A stretch of 64,000 nucleotides of DNA from Desulfoluna sp. (GCF_030145185.1 NZ_JAQYWB010000014.1:31551-95550); one strand, 5' to 3'. Shown: positions 26,920 to 35,286, numbered from the stretch's first letter. Notes: generated by a model from the letters alone, not told the origin. A program made the numbers and translations.

Positions 26920-27198
26920 GTGAACAAGGCCTACGACGAATTCTTAAGCGTGCTTGCAGAGACCACCGACCTGGAAAAAGTGCGCGCTTTTTTCGATGAT
27001 ATTCTGACCCCCAAAGAACGTTCCGACCTGGCCATGCGCTGGCAACTGATGGTCGAACTTCACCAGGGCGAGACCCAGAGAAGCATTGCAAAACGCCACA
27101 AAATCAGCCTCTGCAAAATCACCCGGGGCTCTAAAATCCTCAAAACCGAAGCGTCCTTCACCGCCCACGCCCTCAAAAAACGCCACCCGAAAAAATAA
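26920..27198 (+). CDS. TrpR/YerC-family DNA-binding protein
   Basis: 92 aa, GTG start with GGAG seven bases upstream. LTPKERSDLAMRWQLMVELH, GETQRSIAKRHKISLCKITRG and SKILK match Trp repressor around its helix-turn-helix. The family includes TrpR and YerC/YecD proteins, some of which respond to tryptophan and some not; no trp gene lies near. It follows the CGGC gene but has its own promoter. DNA binding is well supported, the effector is not. Confidence 0.88.
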   Translation: MNKAYDEFLSVLAETTDLEKVRAFFDDILTPKERSDLAMRWQLMVELHQGETQRSIAKRHKISLCKITRGSKILKTEASFTAHALKKRHPKK

Positions 27199-27261
27199 TC
27201 ATTAAAATACGATTTCAGAGAGTTGTGACCAGGACAAGACCAGACAGACACGGGCCTGTCA

Positions 27262-27396
27262 CAGCTCATGCGCTTGGGACGTACGAGGCATCCCCTCACC
27301 CTTCACGCGAATGCGAACGCGAGGTGCCCGGAATACCGACAGTCGTAGAGCATTCGCAAACCCGCTTTCGAGGTGGCACACCTCGCCGCCGGAGGC
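27262..27396 (+). repeat. Dispersed repeat copy (R4)
   Basis: CAGCTCATGCGCTTGGGACG, CCCTCACCCTTCACGCGAATGCG, GAGGTGCCCGGAATACCGAC, GAGCATTCGCAAACCCGC, CGAGGTGGCACACCTCG and GCCGCCGGAGGC: a nearly complete member, 135 bp, between the convergent TrpR-like gene and tupC. Confidence 0.85.
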
Positions 27397-27403
27397 AGAT
27401 TTT

Positions 27404-28405
27404 TTATAGCCATTGAACGGCGGAAAGGGGATAGGAGACCCGAACGATCTCGCCCGGTTCCGGGGCGTGGGCGACGGGACAGGAGAGGGTCATGGGGAAA
27501 CCGGCACCGATGAGGGTCACCTGGGCGTCAGGCTGGGCTTTCCGTCGGGCTGTTTCGCGCACTTCTGCATTAAAACCGACCTCCCGGTCACTGGCCTCAT
27601 GGCCCATCCGAAGGCTGCGTTGGGGCACGGCAGCCACGGCATCCGGGTCGGGGGGAGCGGGCACCGGAATCACCCCCTCTTCGCTGCATTTCAGCCAGGC
27701 CCCGGAGAGAGGGTCCTGCTCAAAAGGACCGAACAGCATCACCCCCATCTTCTCTTTGACGCGCCGTCCCCGAAAAAAGAAAAGCATCTCATCGCTCACC
27801 CCTTCAAGCCATGCGGCATCGTGACTGGTCAGAATCACGGTTTTTCCAGGCCTGGCGGCAAAGGCAAGGATGGCCTGATGAATGAGAAAAGAGCTTGCGG
27901 CATCTACACTGGCGGTGGGTTCATCTAAAATCAGCACCTCAGGATCCAGGATCAGGCGGGCGGCCAGGGCGACCCTTTGGGCTTCCCCACCGGAGAGCTC
28001 GTGGCGATAACGTCCGGCAAATCGTTTCGCATCGAGTCCCACCCGAGACAAAGCCTGGGCCACACGTCCAGCCACATCGACTCGATCTTTTTTGACCTCC
28101 AGGCCGTAGCAGACATTTTGAAAGACACTGCGATTCATCAAAAAAGGGGTCTGGGGCATCAGGGTCACCCGATGACGGACGGTGGGAGAGAAAGGGACTT
28201 CTTCCTTTCCTTCAAAAAGAACCCGTCCTTCGTCCGGTCGTTCAATGAATGCGAGAAGTTTTAACAGGGTGCTCTTGCCGCTGCCGTTGGGGCCGGCAAT
28301 GCCCATGACCCCGCCTTTGGGGATGACAAGGGTGCAGCGGTCCAGGGCACGGGAGGCCCCATAACATCGGGACACACCCTCAAGATGATAAAGAGCGCTG
28401 TCCAT
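27404..28405 (-). CDS. tupC: Tungstate ABC transporter ATP-binding protein
   Basis: 333 aa. Walker A GPNGSGKST, signature LSGGEAQRVALA, Walker B VLILDEPTASVD. The last about 100 residues hold a domain with PGEIVRVSYP, a TOBE-like oxyanion-sensing module found on ATPases of molybdate/tungstate importers. AGGAGG lies five bases before the ATG; the frame is open upstream but overlaps tupB. Works with TupB and TupA; the gene starts 2 bp after tupB ends. Confidence 0.92.
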   Translation of the reverse strand: MDSALYHLEGVSRCYGASRALDRCTLVIPKGGVMGIAGPNGSGKSTLLKLLAFIERPDEGRVLFEGKEEVPFSPTVRHRVTLMPQTPFLMNRSVFQNVCYGLEVKKDRVDVAGRVAQALSRVGLDAKRFAGRYRHELSGGEAQRVALAARLILDPEVLILDEPTASVDAASSFLIHQAILAFAARPGKTVILTSHDAAWLEGVSDEMLFFFRGRRVKEKMGVMLFGPFEQDPLSGAWLKCSEEGVIPVPAPPDPDAVAAVPQRSLRMGHEASDREVGFNAEVRETARRKAQPDAQVTLIGAGFPMTLSCPVAHAPEPGEIVRVSYPLSAVQWL

Positions 28406-28407
28406 GC

Positions 28408-29091
28408 CTACCTCCTGAAAACCGACACACTGATGTTGACCACCAGCGCAATAGATAAAAGCACCAGCCCCAAGGCAATGCCTTCGGCAAACATGCCTTT
28501 GCCCGTCTCCAGGGCGATGGCTGTTGTGATGGTGCGAGTGTGCCACTTGATGTTGCCCCCCACCATCATGGAGATCCCCACCTCGGTCATCACCCGTCCC
28601 ATGGCCGTCATAGCGGCGGCCACGATCCCATAGCGGACTTCCCAAAGGGTGGTCATAAAGAGCTGACCTTTGTCGGCCCCCAGGGAGATCAGGGTAAGCC
28701 TTAACCCTTTGTCCAGGGAGTCCAGACAGGCGGCGGTGAGAGCGGTGATGACGGGAAGGGCCAGAATGGTCTGGCCCACAGAAATGGCGGGAATCGTGAA
28801 AAGAAGGCCCAACCCGCCCAAGGGTCCCCGATTGGAGAGGAACGCATAAACCAGCAGACCGATAAAGACTGTCGGAAGGGCCAACATTGTATCCACGATG
28901 GTACGTGCCGTTTTTTTGCCCCGGAATTCATAGTAACCGAGGCAAAATCCGGCAGGGACCCCCAGTAGCAGGGAGGCCCCCATGGAAAGAAATGCCGCTT
29001 TAAGGGTGGTGGCCACAGCGGAAAAAGTCTGGGGATCCCCATGGCTCAAGAGAACCAGAGCCCTGAAAAAACCGTCCACAATGAAATCCAC
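28408..29091 (-). CDS. tupB: Tungstate ABC transporter permease
   Basis: 227 aa, five to six membrane helices. GTG start with AAGGAG. The cytoplasmic coupling loop SLGADKGQLFMTTLWEVRYG and the GRVMTEVGISMMVGGNI region are characteristic of TupB. Cotranscribed with tupC; separated from tupA by 464 bp filled with composite repeat C. Confidence 0.93.
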   Translation of the reverse strand: MDFIVDGFFRALVLLSHGDPQTFSAVATTLKAAFLSMGASLLLGVPAGFCLGYYEFRGKKTARTIVDTMLALPTVFIGLLVYAFLSNRGPLGGLGLLFTIPAISVGQTILALPVITALTAACLDSLDKGLRLTLISLGADKGQLFMTTLWEVRYGIVAAAMTAMGRVMTEVGISMMVGGNIKWHTRTITTAIALETGKGMFAEGIALGLVLLSIALVVNISVSVFRR

Positions 29092-29141
29092 TGCATCTCC
29101 TTAAAAGCGAAGCCTTCTATGGTTAAAGTGGCCAAAAAAAT

Positions 29142-29518
29142 GCCTCCGGCGGCAAGGTGTGCCACCTTGAAAGCAGGTTGCAAATGCGCTTTGTCCCCAT
29201 GTCACGGCGTAGCCGCAGGCGAAGACGGATCGCTTGTCGCGCCGAAGCCTATTGGCGTTGTTCGAATGGTGACGCATTGACATGGGCGTAGGCGGACTTG
29301 TCACGCCGGAGGCTTTTGCGTAGGCGGACTTGTCACGCCGGAGGCTTTTGCGTAGGCGGACTTGTCACGCCGGAGGCTTTTGCGTAGGCGGATTCCTCAG
29401 GCCAAATCACATTTGCCTTAGGTTTTAGATTGACCCGAGATTTTTTTAAAGACCTGTTTGGCAACCTTTTCAAAAGGTTGGCCCCCGGCAGGGCCGCCGG
29501 AGGCGCAAGCTGAACAGT
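29142..29518 (-). repeat. Composite repeat C with internal tandem array
   Basis: On the minus strand it reads ACTGTTCAGCTTGC, GCCTCCGGCGGCCCTGCC, an A+T-rich part, AAATGTGATTTGG, then three copies of a 32-bp unit, then a sequence ending in CAAGGTG-like and GCCGCCGGAGGC pieces. Same order as composite repeat B at 38939-39209. Confidence 0.75.
29286..29393. repeat. 32-bp tandem repeat, three copies plus a partial one
   Basis: Unit GCGTAGGCGGACTTGTCACG + CCGGAGGCTTTT, at 29286-29317, 29318-29349 and 29350-29381, then 12 bases of a fourth. The copies are identical, so the expansion is recent. The same sequence occurs once at 39065-39100 (inverted). Confidence 0.9.
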
Positions 29519-29555
29519 TATTTCAAATCATAGCCTTTATTCATTCCTGACCGCC

Positions 29556-30386
29556 TTATTTTTGATCGGCGTTGGGCGTAAAAAGGGCCATCCCCAGAAG
29601 GCGGAAATCAGCGATGAGCTTCTGGGCTTTATCGCCGGCCATCCACGCTGAAAAAGCCTGGGCCAGATCTTTTTGAGCATCAGGGCAGTGGGTGCTGTTT
29701 AAAATCAGCACGCTGTACTGGTTCTTCAAGATCACCCCGCCTTCAACAAGAACTTTCAAGGGAGGATTGCCACCGTTCTTGTGGCTGTACTTGATGTAGG
29801 TGCCGCGGTCGGTCATGGTGTAGCCACTGCGCTCGGCGGTGATGTTCAAGGTGGAGAGCATCCCCTGACCGGCCTGCACGTACCAGGCCTCTTTTTCAGG
29901 AAGAGGGCCGCCGGCAGCCTTCCAGAGAAGTTTTTCCTTCTTATTCGTGCCGGAGTTGTCACCACGGCTCACAAAGGTCTTGCCGGTTTTTCGAATCACG
30001 GAAAGCGCCTCTTCAACCGCCATGCCCTTCACGCCCGCCGGGTCTGCCTGGGGGCCAACGATGACAAAATCGTTGAACATGATCTCTTTACGAGACTCTG
30101 CGTAGCCGTCTTTGATGTATTTCATCTCGGCGGGGGGCGCATGCACGAGGAGCACATCCACGTCGCAGTTCATCCCCAGCTTCAGGGCCTTGCCCGTTCC
30201 AACCGAGGTCCACTTCAGCTCGATGCCGGTGTCTTTGGTGAATTCAGGGGCCAGGTAATCCAAAAGCCCGGTGTTGTCTGTGCTGGTGGTGGTGGCCATC
30301 ATAAGGGCCTTGGCGTGAACACTTCCTGCCACGGCAATGGCGGCCACCAGGACAAGAAAGCCCGTCATAAATCGTTTTTTCATCAT
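29556..30386 (-). CDS. tupA: Tungstate-binding periplasmic protein
   Basis: 276 aa. Signal peptide MMKKRFMTGFLVLVAAIAVA ending at VHA-KA, then MATTTSTDNTGLLDYLAP, whose TTTS is the oxyanion-binding motif of TupA. Delivers tungstate to TupBC with high affinity. ATG 30386 is preferred; 30395 is also possible but lies too near its AAGGA. Separated from tupBC by a repeat and preceded by its likely regulator, so transcription into tupBC must pass the repeat or restart. Confidence 0.93.
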   Translation of the reverse strand: MMKKRFMTGFLVLVAAIAVAGSVHAKALMMATTTSTDNTGLLDYLAPEFTKDTGIELKWTSVGTGKALKLGMNCDVDVLLVHAPPAEMKYIKDGYAESRKEIMFNDFVIVGPQADPAGVKGMAVEEALSVIRKTGKTFVSRGDNSGTNKKEKLLWKAAGGPLPEKEAWYVQAGQGMLSTLNITAERSGYTMTDRGTYIKYSHKNGGNPPLKVLVEGGVILKNQYSVLILNSTHCPDAQKDLAQAFSAWMAGDKAQKLIADFRLLGMALFTPNADQK

Positions 30387-30446
30387 GCGAATCATTTTCC
30401 TTTGCTGTGGTTGTTCCTCATAACGCATTATCTAATCTCGACAAAA

Positions 30447-30468
30447 AAACATGCCTGCGCAGGCAAGG
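30447..30468 (-). terminator. Weak terminator or operator between regulator and tupA
   Basis: Palindrome TGCCTGCGCAGGCA (30452-30465) followed on the minus strand by TG and seven T. Either a terminator with a four-base loop after the regulator gene or a binding site ahead of tupA. Confidence 0.4.
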
Positions 30469-30511
30469 ACCGCAGCGGATGCCGCCTCCGGCTGTTCATT
30501 TTTTCATCGTT

Positions 30512-31438
30512 TCATCCATGTTCTGGAAACAGCATCTGGCCGCTTCCTTCGATCACATAACCGGAGAGCCCCTTGGCGAGACGCTTCAGAGTGCTCTCCT
30601 GGATCAACCCGAGGAACCCCTGAATGCGACGGTCAAAATACGACTCCCGAAGCACAAGAAGATCAAACCGCTCCTGACGCAGGGGCAAAAAACCGAGCCC
30701 CAGAAGATCTGCCACGGTTCGGATCCCCGGCCCGGCGTTGGCTCGCCCCGAAAGAACAGCCAGCCCCACGTCCATATGCCGCGAGACCTCCTCCTCATAT
30801 CCGGCCAGGGTACTCCCCTCGATGCCGCACTGGGCGAGCTCTCTGTCAAAAAGGAGCCGGGTCCCTGTGGCCAGGGGACGATTCACAATGCGAAGCCCCG
30901 GTTTCGCCAGGTCCGCCACACCGGTAAACCCCTTCAGGTCAGGATGGTATAAAATGCCCTGCTCCCGGTGACAAAAGTTGACCACCACCGGCTGCCTCTC
31001 CAGCTCCCGACCGGCAAACTCAAAATTGTATTCCTGATCATCCTCGGAGACAAGATGGCTGGCCGCAATATGGCATCGCCCGCTTTTCAGGGCCTGGATG
31101 CCTCCCATGCTGCCCACATTGCCGAAAACCGCCAGTTCCCCACGGTGAGTCCGATTAAACTGAGACAGAACCCGTTCCAGAAGCAGGTCGTTGCTTCCCG
31201 CGACCACCAGGGGCCCCTCGCTGCCACCGTTCACATGGACGGCATCCGGGTAATTGAGGGTGCTGTTTTCCACCCACTGTTCCACCAGATAACGTGGAAA
31301 AATCCACTTGCCCGTCACCTTGGAGGCAGGCAGGCCTTTATCTGAAATCAACTGGTACACCATCTTCTCGTTTACACCGAGAAATTCGGCCACCTCTCGA
31401 GTCGAGAGAAGGTCCCTTCTATTTCCTCGATTTTCCAT
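30512..31438 (-). CDS. Helix-turn-helix regulator with periplasmic-binding-protein-like domain (tup regulator)
   Basis: 308 aa. Residues about 8-60 form an excisionase/MerR-type helix-turn-helix (LLSTREVAEFLGVNEKMVYQ, then GKWIFPR), residues about 90-305 a type 2 periplasmic-binding fold (VVAGSNDLLLERVLSQF, then GGIQALKSGRCHIAASH) without a signal peptide, as in ModE-independent molybdate/tungstate-linked regulators. The sensor domain resembles ModA/TupA-type proteins, so it probably senses an oxyanion or a cofactor precursor in the cytoplasm. GGGGGA ribosome binding site. Upstream of tupA on the same strand. Distinct from ModE and from recombinase-type TunR. Confidence 0.87.
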   Translation of the reverse strand: MENRGNRRDLLSTREVAEFLGVNEKMVYQLISDKGLPASKVTGKWIFPRYLVEQWVENSTLNYPDAVHVNGGSEGPLVVAGSNDLLLERVLSQFNRTHRGELAVFGNVGSMGGIQALKSGRCHIAASHLVSEDDQEYNFEFAGRELERQPVVVNFCHREQGILYHPDLKGFTGVADLAKPGLRIVNRPLATGTRLLFDRELAQCGIEGSTLAGYEEEVSRHMDVGLAVLSGRANAGPGIRTVADLLGLGFLPLRQERFDLLVLRESYFDRRIQGFLGLIQESTLKRLAKGLSGYVIEGSGQMLFPEHG

Positions 31439-31465
31439 CTGTCCCCCTTGATATCATGCATCTCA

Positions 31466-31495
31466 GAGTTACCCCTCCCGTTCATTTATTGTCAA
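31466..31495 (-). promoter_or_regulatory. Possible promoter of the tup regulator
   Basis: On the minus strand TTGACA and TAACTC with an 18-bp spacer, 28 bp before the ATG. The -10 box is poor. Confidence 0.4.
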
Positions 31496-31721
31496 CCCAT
31501 TTTGAGAGTACAAACCAAGAATAACCAAAACAGACCATAAAAGACAACACATCCCAATAAAACCGCCTCCGTACCACGCCACCCGACAAATCACCCCGAT
31601 GGCAAAAGCCGTCAGCCCCCCCTTGCCAAAGAAAAATTTATCTTTATCTTTGGATAAGTATGAAATCAGGGCCCCCTTTTCATAAGGTGCGTCCCCACCC
31701 ACCCACATCAAGGAGTGCTGC

Positions 31722-32633
31722 ATGGGCAACCAGATCAAAACCACGATGCTCTTAACGGTTCTAACCCTTCTTATTGTCATGGCCGGTCGCGTCATCGGCG
31801 GCCAGGGCGGCATGATCATCGCCCTGGTCCTGGCCGGAGGGATGAACTTCTTCTCCTACTTCTATTCCGATAAAATGGTTTTAAAGATGTACAAAGCCAG
31901 AGAGGTGGGCAAAAACGAAGCGCCCCAGCTCTGGGCCATGGTCCAGGAACTCTCCAGCCGGGCCGGGCTTCCCATGCCGAAAGTCTGTATTATCCCCCAG
32001 CAGGCCCCCAACGCCTTTGCCACCGGGCGGAACCCGGAACACGGTGTCGTGGCCGTCACCCAGGGCCTCATGGACCTGATGGCTCCCGAAGAGATCAAAG
32101 GGGTCCTGGCCCATGAGCTGGGCCACATCAAAAACCGGGATATCCTCGTGGGCACCGTCGCCGCCACCCTGGCCGGTGCCATCATGACCCTGGCCTCCAT
32201 GGCCCGCTGGGCCGCCATCTTTGGCGGTGGACGCAACGATGACGAAGGCGGATCCGGCATCTTCGGCCTCATCGCCATGAGCATCATCGCCCCCATGGCC
32301 GCCATGCTTGTCCAGATGGCCATCTCACGGTCCCGGGAGTATCTCGCCGACGCCACGGCCGCCCAGCTTACCGGCAACCCGGAAGGCCTGGCTGGCGCAC
32401 TGGAAAAACTCGGCGCCGCCTCCAGCCGTATTCCCATGGACGCGGAACCGGCCACGGCCCATATGTTTATCACCAACCCCCTGTCGGGCCGGACCATGGC
32501 GAGCCTCTTCTCCACCCACCCCCCCATCGAAGAGCGTGTCGCAAGGCTCCGGGGCACACGGCCCCGATCTACGGGCGGCACCCCGCAAAACCGAGAGACC
32601 CCCAACCCCTGGGACAAAATCCGAGGGAAGTAA
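31722..32633 (+). CDS. htpX: Membrane protease HtpX
   Basis: 303 aa. Inner-membrane zinc protease of the M48 family that degrades damaged membrane proteins. Two N-terminal membrane helices (residues 5-45), HELGH at 131-135 with the third ligand in SREYLADA, two further helices at 145-200. The usual C-terminal STHPPIEERV is intact; the tail is Pro/Arg-rich. AAGGAG before the ATG. Confidence 0.96.
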   Translation: MGNQIKTTMLLTVLTLLIVMAGRVIGGQGGMIIALVLAGGMNFFSYFYSDKMVLKMYKAREVGKNEAPQLWAMVQELSSRAGLPMPKVCIIPQQAPNAFATGRNPEHGVVAVTQGLMDLMAPEEIKGVLAHELGHIKNRDILVGTVAATLAGAIMTLASMARWAAIFGGGRNDDEGGSGIFGLIAMSIIAPMAAMLVQMAISRSREYLADATAAQLTGNPEGLAGALEKLGAASSRIPMDAEPATAHMFITNPLSGRTMASLFSTHPPIEERVARLRGTRPRSTGGTPQNRETPNPWDKIRGK

Positions 32634-32784
32634 CCCCCCCAACAGCCTGCCTCCGGCGCCTGAGAAAAATTATCAGACACCGGAGACGGGGATTCCCTTC
32701 CCCTGTGGGGCCCCTCTGTTCAGATTTTATAAAATCCTTTCAAAAATACGGTTTTAACCATAGGCCAGATGGTGTATAGAGAGC

Positions 32785-32800
32785 ATTCCATACGTGGAAT
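32785..32800. promoter_or_regulatory. Operator-like inverted repeat before marC
   Basis: ATTCCA-TACG-TGGAAT, 116 bp before the marC start, next to TATAGA. Candidate binding site only. Confidence 0.3.
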
Positions 32801-32916
32801 AATAAACACTTTTTTGATGCCGACCTGCTCCCGACACCGCACTGACGTAACACCCCCACAGTGCCTTGACAACGGCAGGCACCACCCGAAAACGACAGAC
32901 CAAGGAAGCAAGTGCC

Positions 32917-33516
32917 GTGGACCTCTCTTTATTCATCAACGACGCCTTGAAGATCTTTTTCATCTTCACCCCCTTTTTCGTTCTCTCCGCCTTTATCTCC
33001 ATGACCCAGGAGATGGAAGAAAAGGAAAAAAAATGTCTGGCCGTACGCGTCACCTTCGGCATCATCGTCATCTCTTTCTGCGTCTTTCTCTTCGGCAAAT
33101 ATCTTTTTGCCCTCTTCGGCATCACCCTGGATGCCTTCCGTATCGGTGCGGGGAGCATCCTTTTTCTCTCTGGGGTCTCCATGGTCGGGGGCAGCTCCAA
33201 CATCAAGAGCGCCGGTGAAGGAAACGACATCGCCATCGTCCCCTTAGCCCTTCCCATCACGGTGGGACCCGGCGGTATCGGCGTCCTCCTCCTCTTCGGC
33301 GCGGAGGCCACCACCCTCACCGCCAAACTCGAAGTCGGCGCAGCCATCCTCACCGCCTCGGCGTGTGTGGGGACCATGCTCTTCTTCGCCCCCCTGGTGG
33401 TGAAAGCCGTCGGCAAACAGGGGGTCGTTATCCTCTCCAAGATCACCGGCCTCATGATCTCCGCCATCTCCGCCCAGATCATCTTCACCGGCATCCGAAA
33501 TTTTCTTCTTCTTTAA
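32917..33516 (+). CDS. MarC-family membrane protein
   Basis: 199 aa, six membrane helices. FFIFTPFFVLSAFISMTQ, FRIGAGSILFLSGVSMV and IAIVPLALPITVGPGGI are MarC/UPF0056 signatures; the acidic-basic loop MEEKEKK follows helix 1. Function not known, despite the name. GTG start chosen because AAGGA is ten bases upstream and the protein then has family length; an upstream TTG would add 17 polar residues. Confidence 0.9.
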   Translation: MDLSLFINDALKIFFIFTPFFVLSAFISMTQEMEEKEKKCLAVRVTFGIIVISFCVFLFGKYLFALFGITLDAFRIGAGSILFLSGVSMVGGSSNIKSAGEGNDIAIVPLALPITVGPGGIGVLLLFGAEATTLTAKLEVGAAILTASACVGTMLFFAPLVVKAVGKQGVVILSKITGLMISAISAQIIFTGIRNFLLL

Positions 33517-33540
33517 ATTTTCTTCTTCTTTGAAAAAACA

Positions 33541-33677
33541 GCCTCCGGCGGCAAGGTGACGCCACCTTGAAAGCGGGTTTGCGAATGCTCTACGGCTGTC
33601 GGTAGTCCGGGCACCTCGCTTCCGCATTCGCTTGAAGTGCAAGGAAACGCACAGTACGTCGCAAGTGCCTGAGCTGG
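33541..33677 (-). repeat. Dispersed repeat copy (R6)
   Basis: Complete member in minus orientation: GCCTCCGGCGGCAAGGTGAC, CACCTTGAAAGCGGGTTTGC, GAATGCTCTACGGCTGTC, GCACCTCGCTTCCGCATTCGC, down to GCAAGTGCCTGAGCTG. Follows marC. Confidence 0.85.
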
Positions 33678-33799
33678 GGGAAAACCTTGGCCTGCTCAAA
33701 CGTGAGCTTTGACTGGAATGATTCCGACTGAAACGGCCTCGCCACCCCAAATATTTTTTTCTCGTTCCAGGCCCACCCACGGCCCGTTTTGTTTTTAAA

Positions 33800-33858
33800 C
33801 GCTCTGAGCGAAGCGAATTCATCAAACGAAGAACAAAGAACCAAGCACGAAGAACGAT
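33800..33858 (-). repeat. CTTCGTGCTT-type repeat, second copy
   Basis: On the minus strand GTTCTTCGTGCTTGGTTCTT then CTTCGTTTGATGAATTCGC; related to 7203-7252. Confidence 0.5.
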
Positions 33859-33913
33859 CTCCTATGGCCTTCATTCCCTTGCCAGAAATCGATAAAATGT
33901 GCAGGATAGAACA

Positions 33914-34006
33914 ATGATGGAACCCCAAAAAAAACAGGCGATTCTTTTTGGCGGGACTGTCTCGTCCCTGGCAACCGCTCTTCTGCGGGAAGGCACCGTC
34001 CGATGA
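33914..34006 (+). CDS. 30-codon leader ORF overlapping the rhomboid gene
   Basis: Encodes MMEPQKKQAILFGGTVSS, then LATALLREGTVR and a TGA that overlaps the rhomboid ATG (ATGA at 34003-34006). AGGA stands eight bases before its ATG. The short peptide has a hydrophobic middle and basic ends. The overlap, the ribosome binding site and the correct frame suggest translational coupling; a protein role of its own is not shown. Confidence 0.5.
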   Translation: MMEPQKKQAILFGGTVSSLATALLREGTVR

Positions 34007-34950
34007 TCCCCTTGCGAGACACCCTCACCTCCCGAACCCTGCCGGTGGTCAACACGGCCCTCATTACCATCAACTGCTTTGTTTTTTTCCAGACCCTTTC
34101 TCAGTCGCCTCACTTCTACCAGCTCCACGGGCTGGTCCCGGCACGGTACACCTCCCTCGACGCCTGGTCCTATTTTGGCCCCGTCAGCCAGATCACGGCT
34201 CTTTTCTCCTTCATGTTCCTCCATGGAGGCTGGATGCACCTGATCGGCAACATGCTCAGCCTCTATATTTTCGGAGACAATGTGGAGGATCGCCTCGGGC
34301 ATCTCCGCTACCTCCTCTTCTACCTCAGTGGCGGCCTGGTCTCCGGGCTGTCTCACCTGAGCCTCAACCCCGGCTCCACAATACCCACCATCGGTGCCAG
34401 CGGTGCCGTGGCCGCGGTCATGGGGGCTTATTTCCTCTTGTACCCTCGGGCAAAAGTGCTCACCCTGGTGCCCCTGTTCTTCATCCCCCTCTTTTTTGAA
34501 ATTCCGGCCTTTGTCTTTCTCGGGCTCTGGTTTCTCATGCAATTTCTAAACGCCACCGGTGGCAATACCGCCTCCATCGCCTGGTGGGCCCACATCGGCG
34601 GATTCCTTTTCGGGATGGCCTTTGTCATGGCCACCGGGGCGCGGAAAACGCCCACCCAAGCCCGTCGATTCCAGGCCATGCGCACACATTCCCCCCGCCT
34701 CCAGATCATCCATGTCCGCGTGGGGAAGGGAGGGTTTAATCTCTCCGGTCGCCTCGCCATCACAGACAAAGAAGCACGCAACGGCGCCGTCAAGCGAGTC
34801 AACATCTTCCGTTTCGGCCAGGGACGCCTCATCAAAGTCACTGTCCCGCCGGGCGTCCAGGCCGGCAAGCTGTTAAGGCTCCGCGGCTTGGGGCTTCCTC
34901 ATCCCGAAGGCCCCAGGGGCGACCTTTACCTCACCCTCTCCCTCGATTAA
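34003..34950 (+). CDS. Rhomboid intramembrane protease with DnaJ C-terminal-like domain
   Basis: 315 aa. Residues 10-215 are a six-helix rhomboid: HGGWMHLIGNM (residues 74-84), catalytic Ser133 in GASG and His197 in WAHIGG. After a basic linker (214-232), residues 233-315 match the C-terminal peptide-binding domain of DnaJ/CbpA: AVKRVNI, RLIKVTVPPGVQAGKLLRLRG with its PPGV-G-LRLRG pattern, and GDLYLTLSLD. No J domain or zinc centre. A cytoplasmic chaperone-like module thus hangs on a membrane protease. Translation is probably coupled to the 30-codon ORF in front. Confidence 0.88.
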   Translation: MIPLRDTLTSRTLPVVNTALITINCFVFFQTLSQSPHFYQLHGLVPARYTSLDAWSYFGPVSQITALFSFMFLHGGWMHLIGNMLSLYIFGDNVEDRLGHLRYLLFYLSGGLVSGLSHLSLNPGSTIPTIGASGAVAAVMGAYFLLYPRAKVLTLVPLFFIPLFFEIPAFVFLGLWFLMQFLNATGGNTASIAWWAHIGGFLFGMAFVMATGARKTPTQARRFQAMRTHSPRLQIIHVRVGKGGFNLSGRLAITDKEARNGAVKRVNIFRFGQGRLIKVTVPPGVQAGKLLRLRGLGLPHPEGPRGDLYLTLSLD

Positions 34951-35286
34951 GATTCCATCATGATGGATATTTCAATTCAATATTCTTAGTATCTTCCCTT
35001 TTACGTTGTTTTTGTGTATATTCCCTTATCTCTTCATGTAACATAGTTTACAGACGTCATCTGTGTATCAAGCCCGTTCTTTCCAAAACCGTTAAACACA
35101 CAAAATGGCTGCTCCTGCGCCCGCTACGGACGCACGGGTATGCCTTCGGATAACGACAGGCCCTGCAATGGCGCCCGGTGATAAAGCAAGGACACGCTTC
35201 GCCACGAAAGCGTCTCTAACCTTTCCCAAGGGTTCCGTCTCTCTTGCAGCCCTACGACATTATAATCAGTAAGGGGGTTATTGGTT
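34951..35286. other. Gene-free interval upstream of the CoA-transferase gene
   Basis: 336 bp, A+T-rich at first. A perfect TATAAT (35261-35266) lies only 20 bp before the start codon without a fitting -35 box. No gene supported. Confidence 0.45.

Noticed and set aside
29286..29393. CRISPR array
   Set aside because: Units follow each other without spacers; it is a simple tandem repeat, and no cas gene is near.
35261..35266. TATAAT before the CoA-transferase gene
   Set aside because: 20 bp from the start codon, overlapping the ribosome binding region's surroundings, and no -35 box at the right distance.
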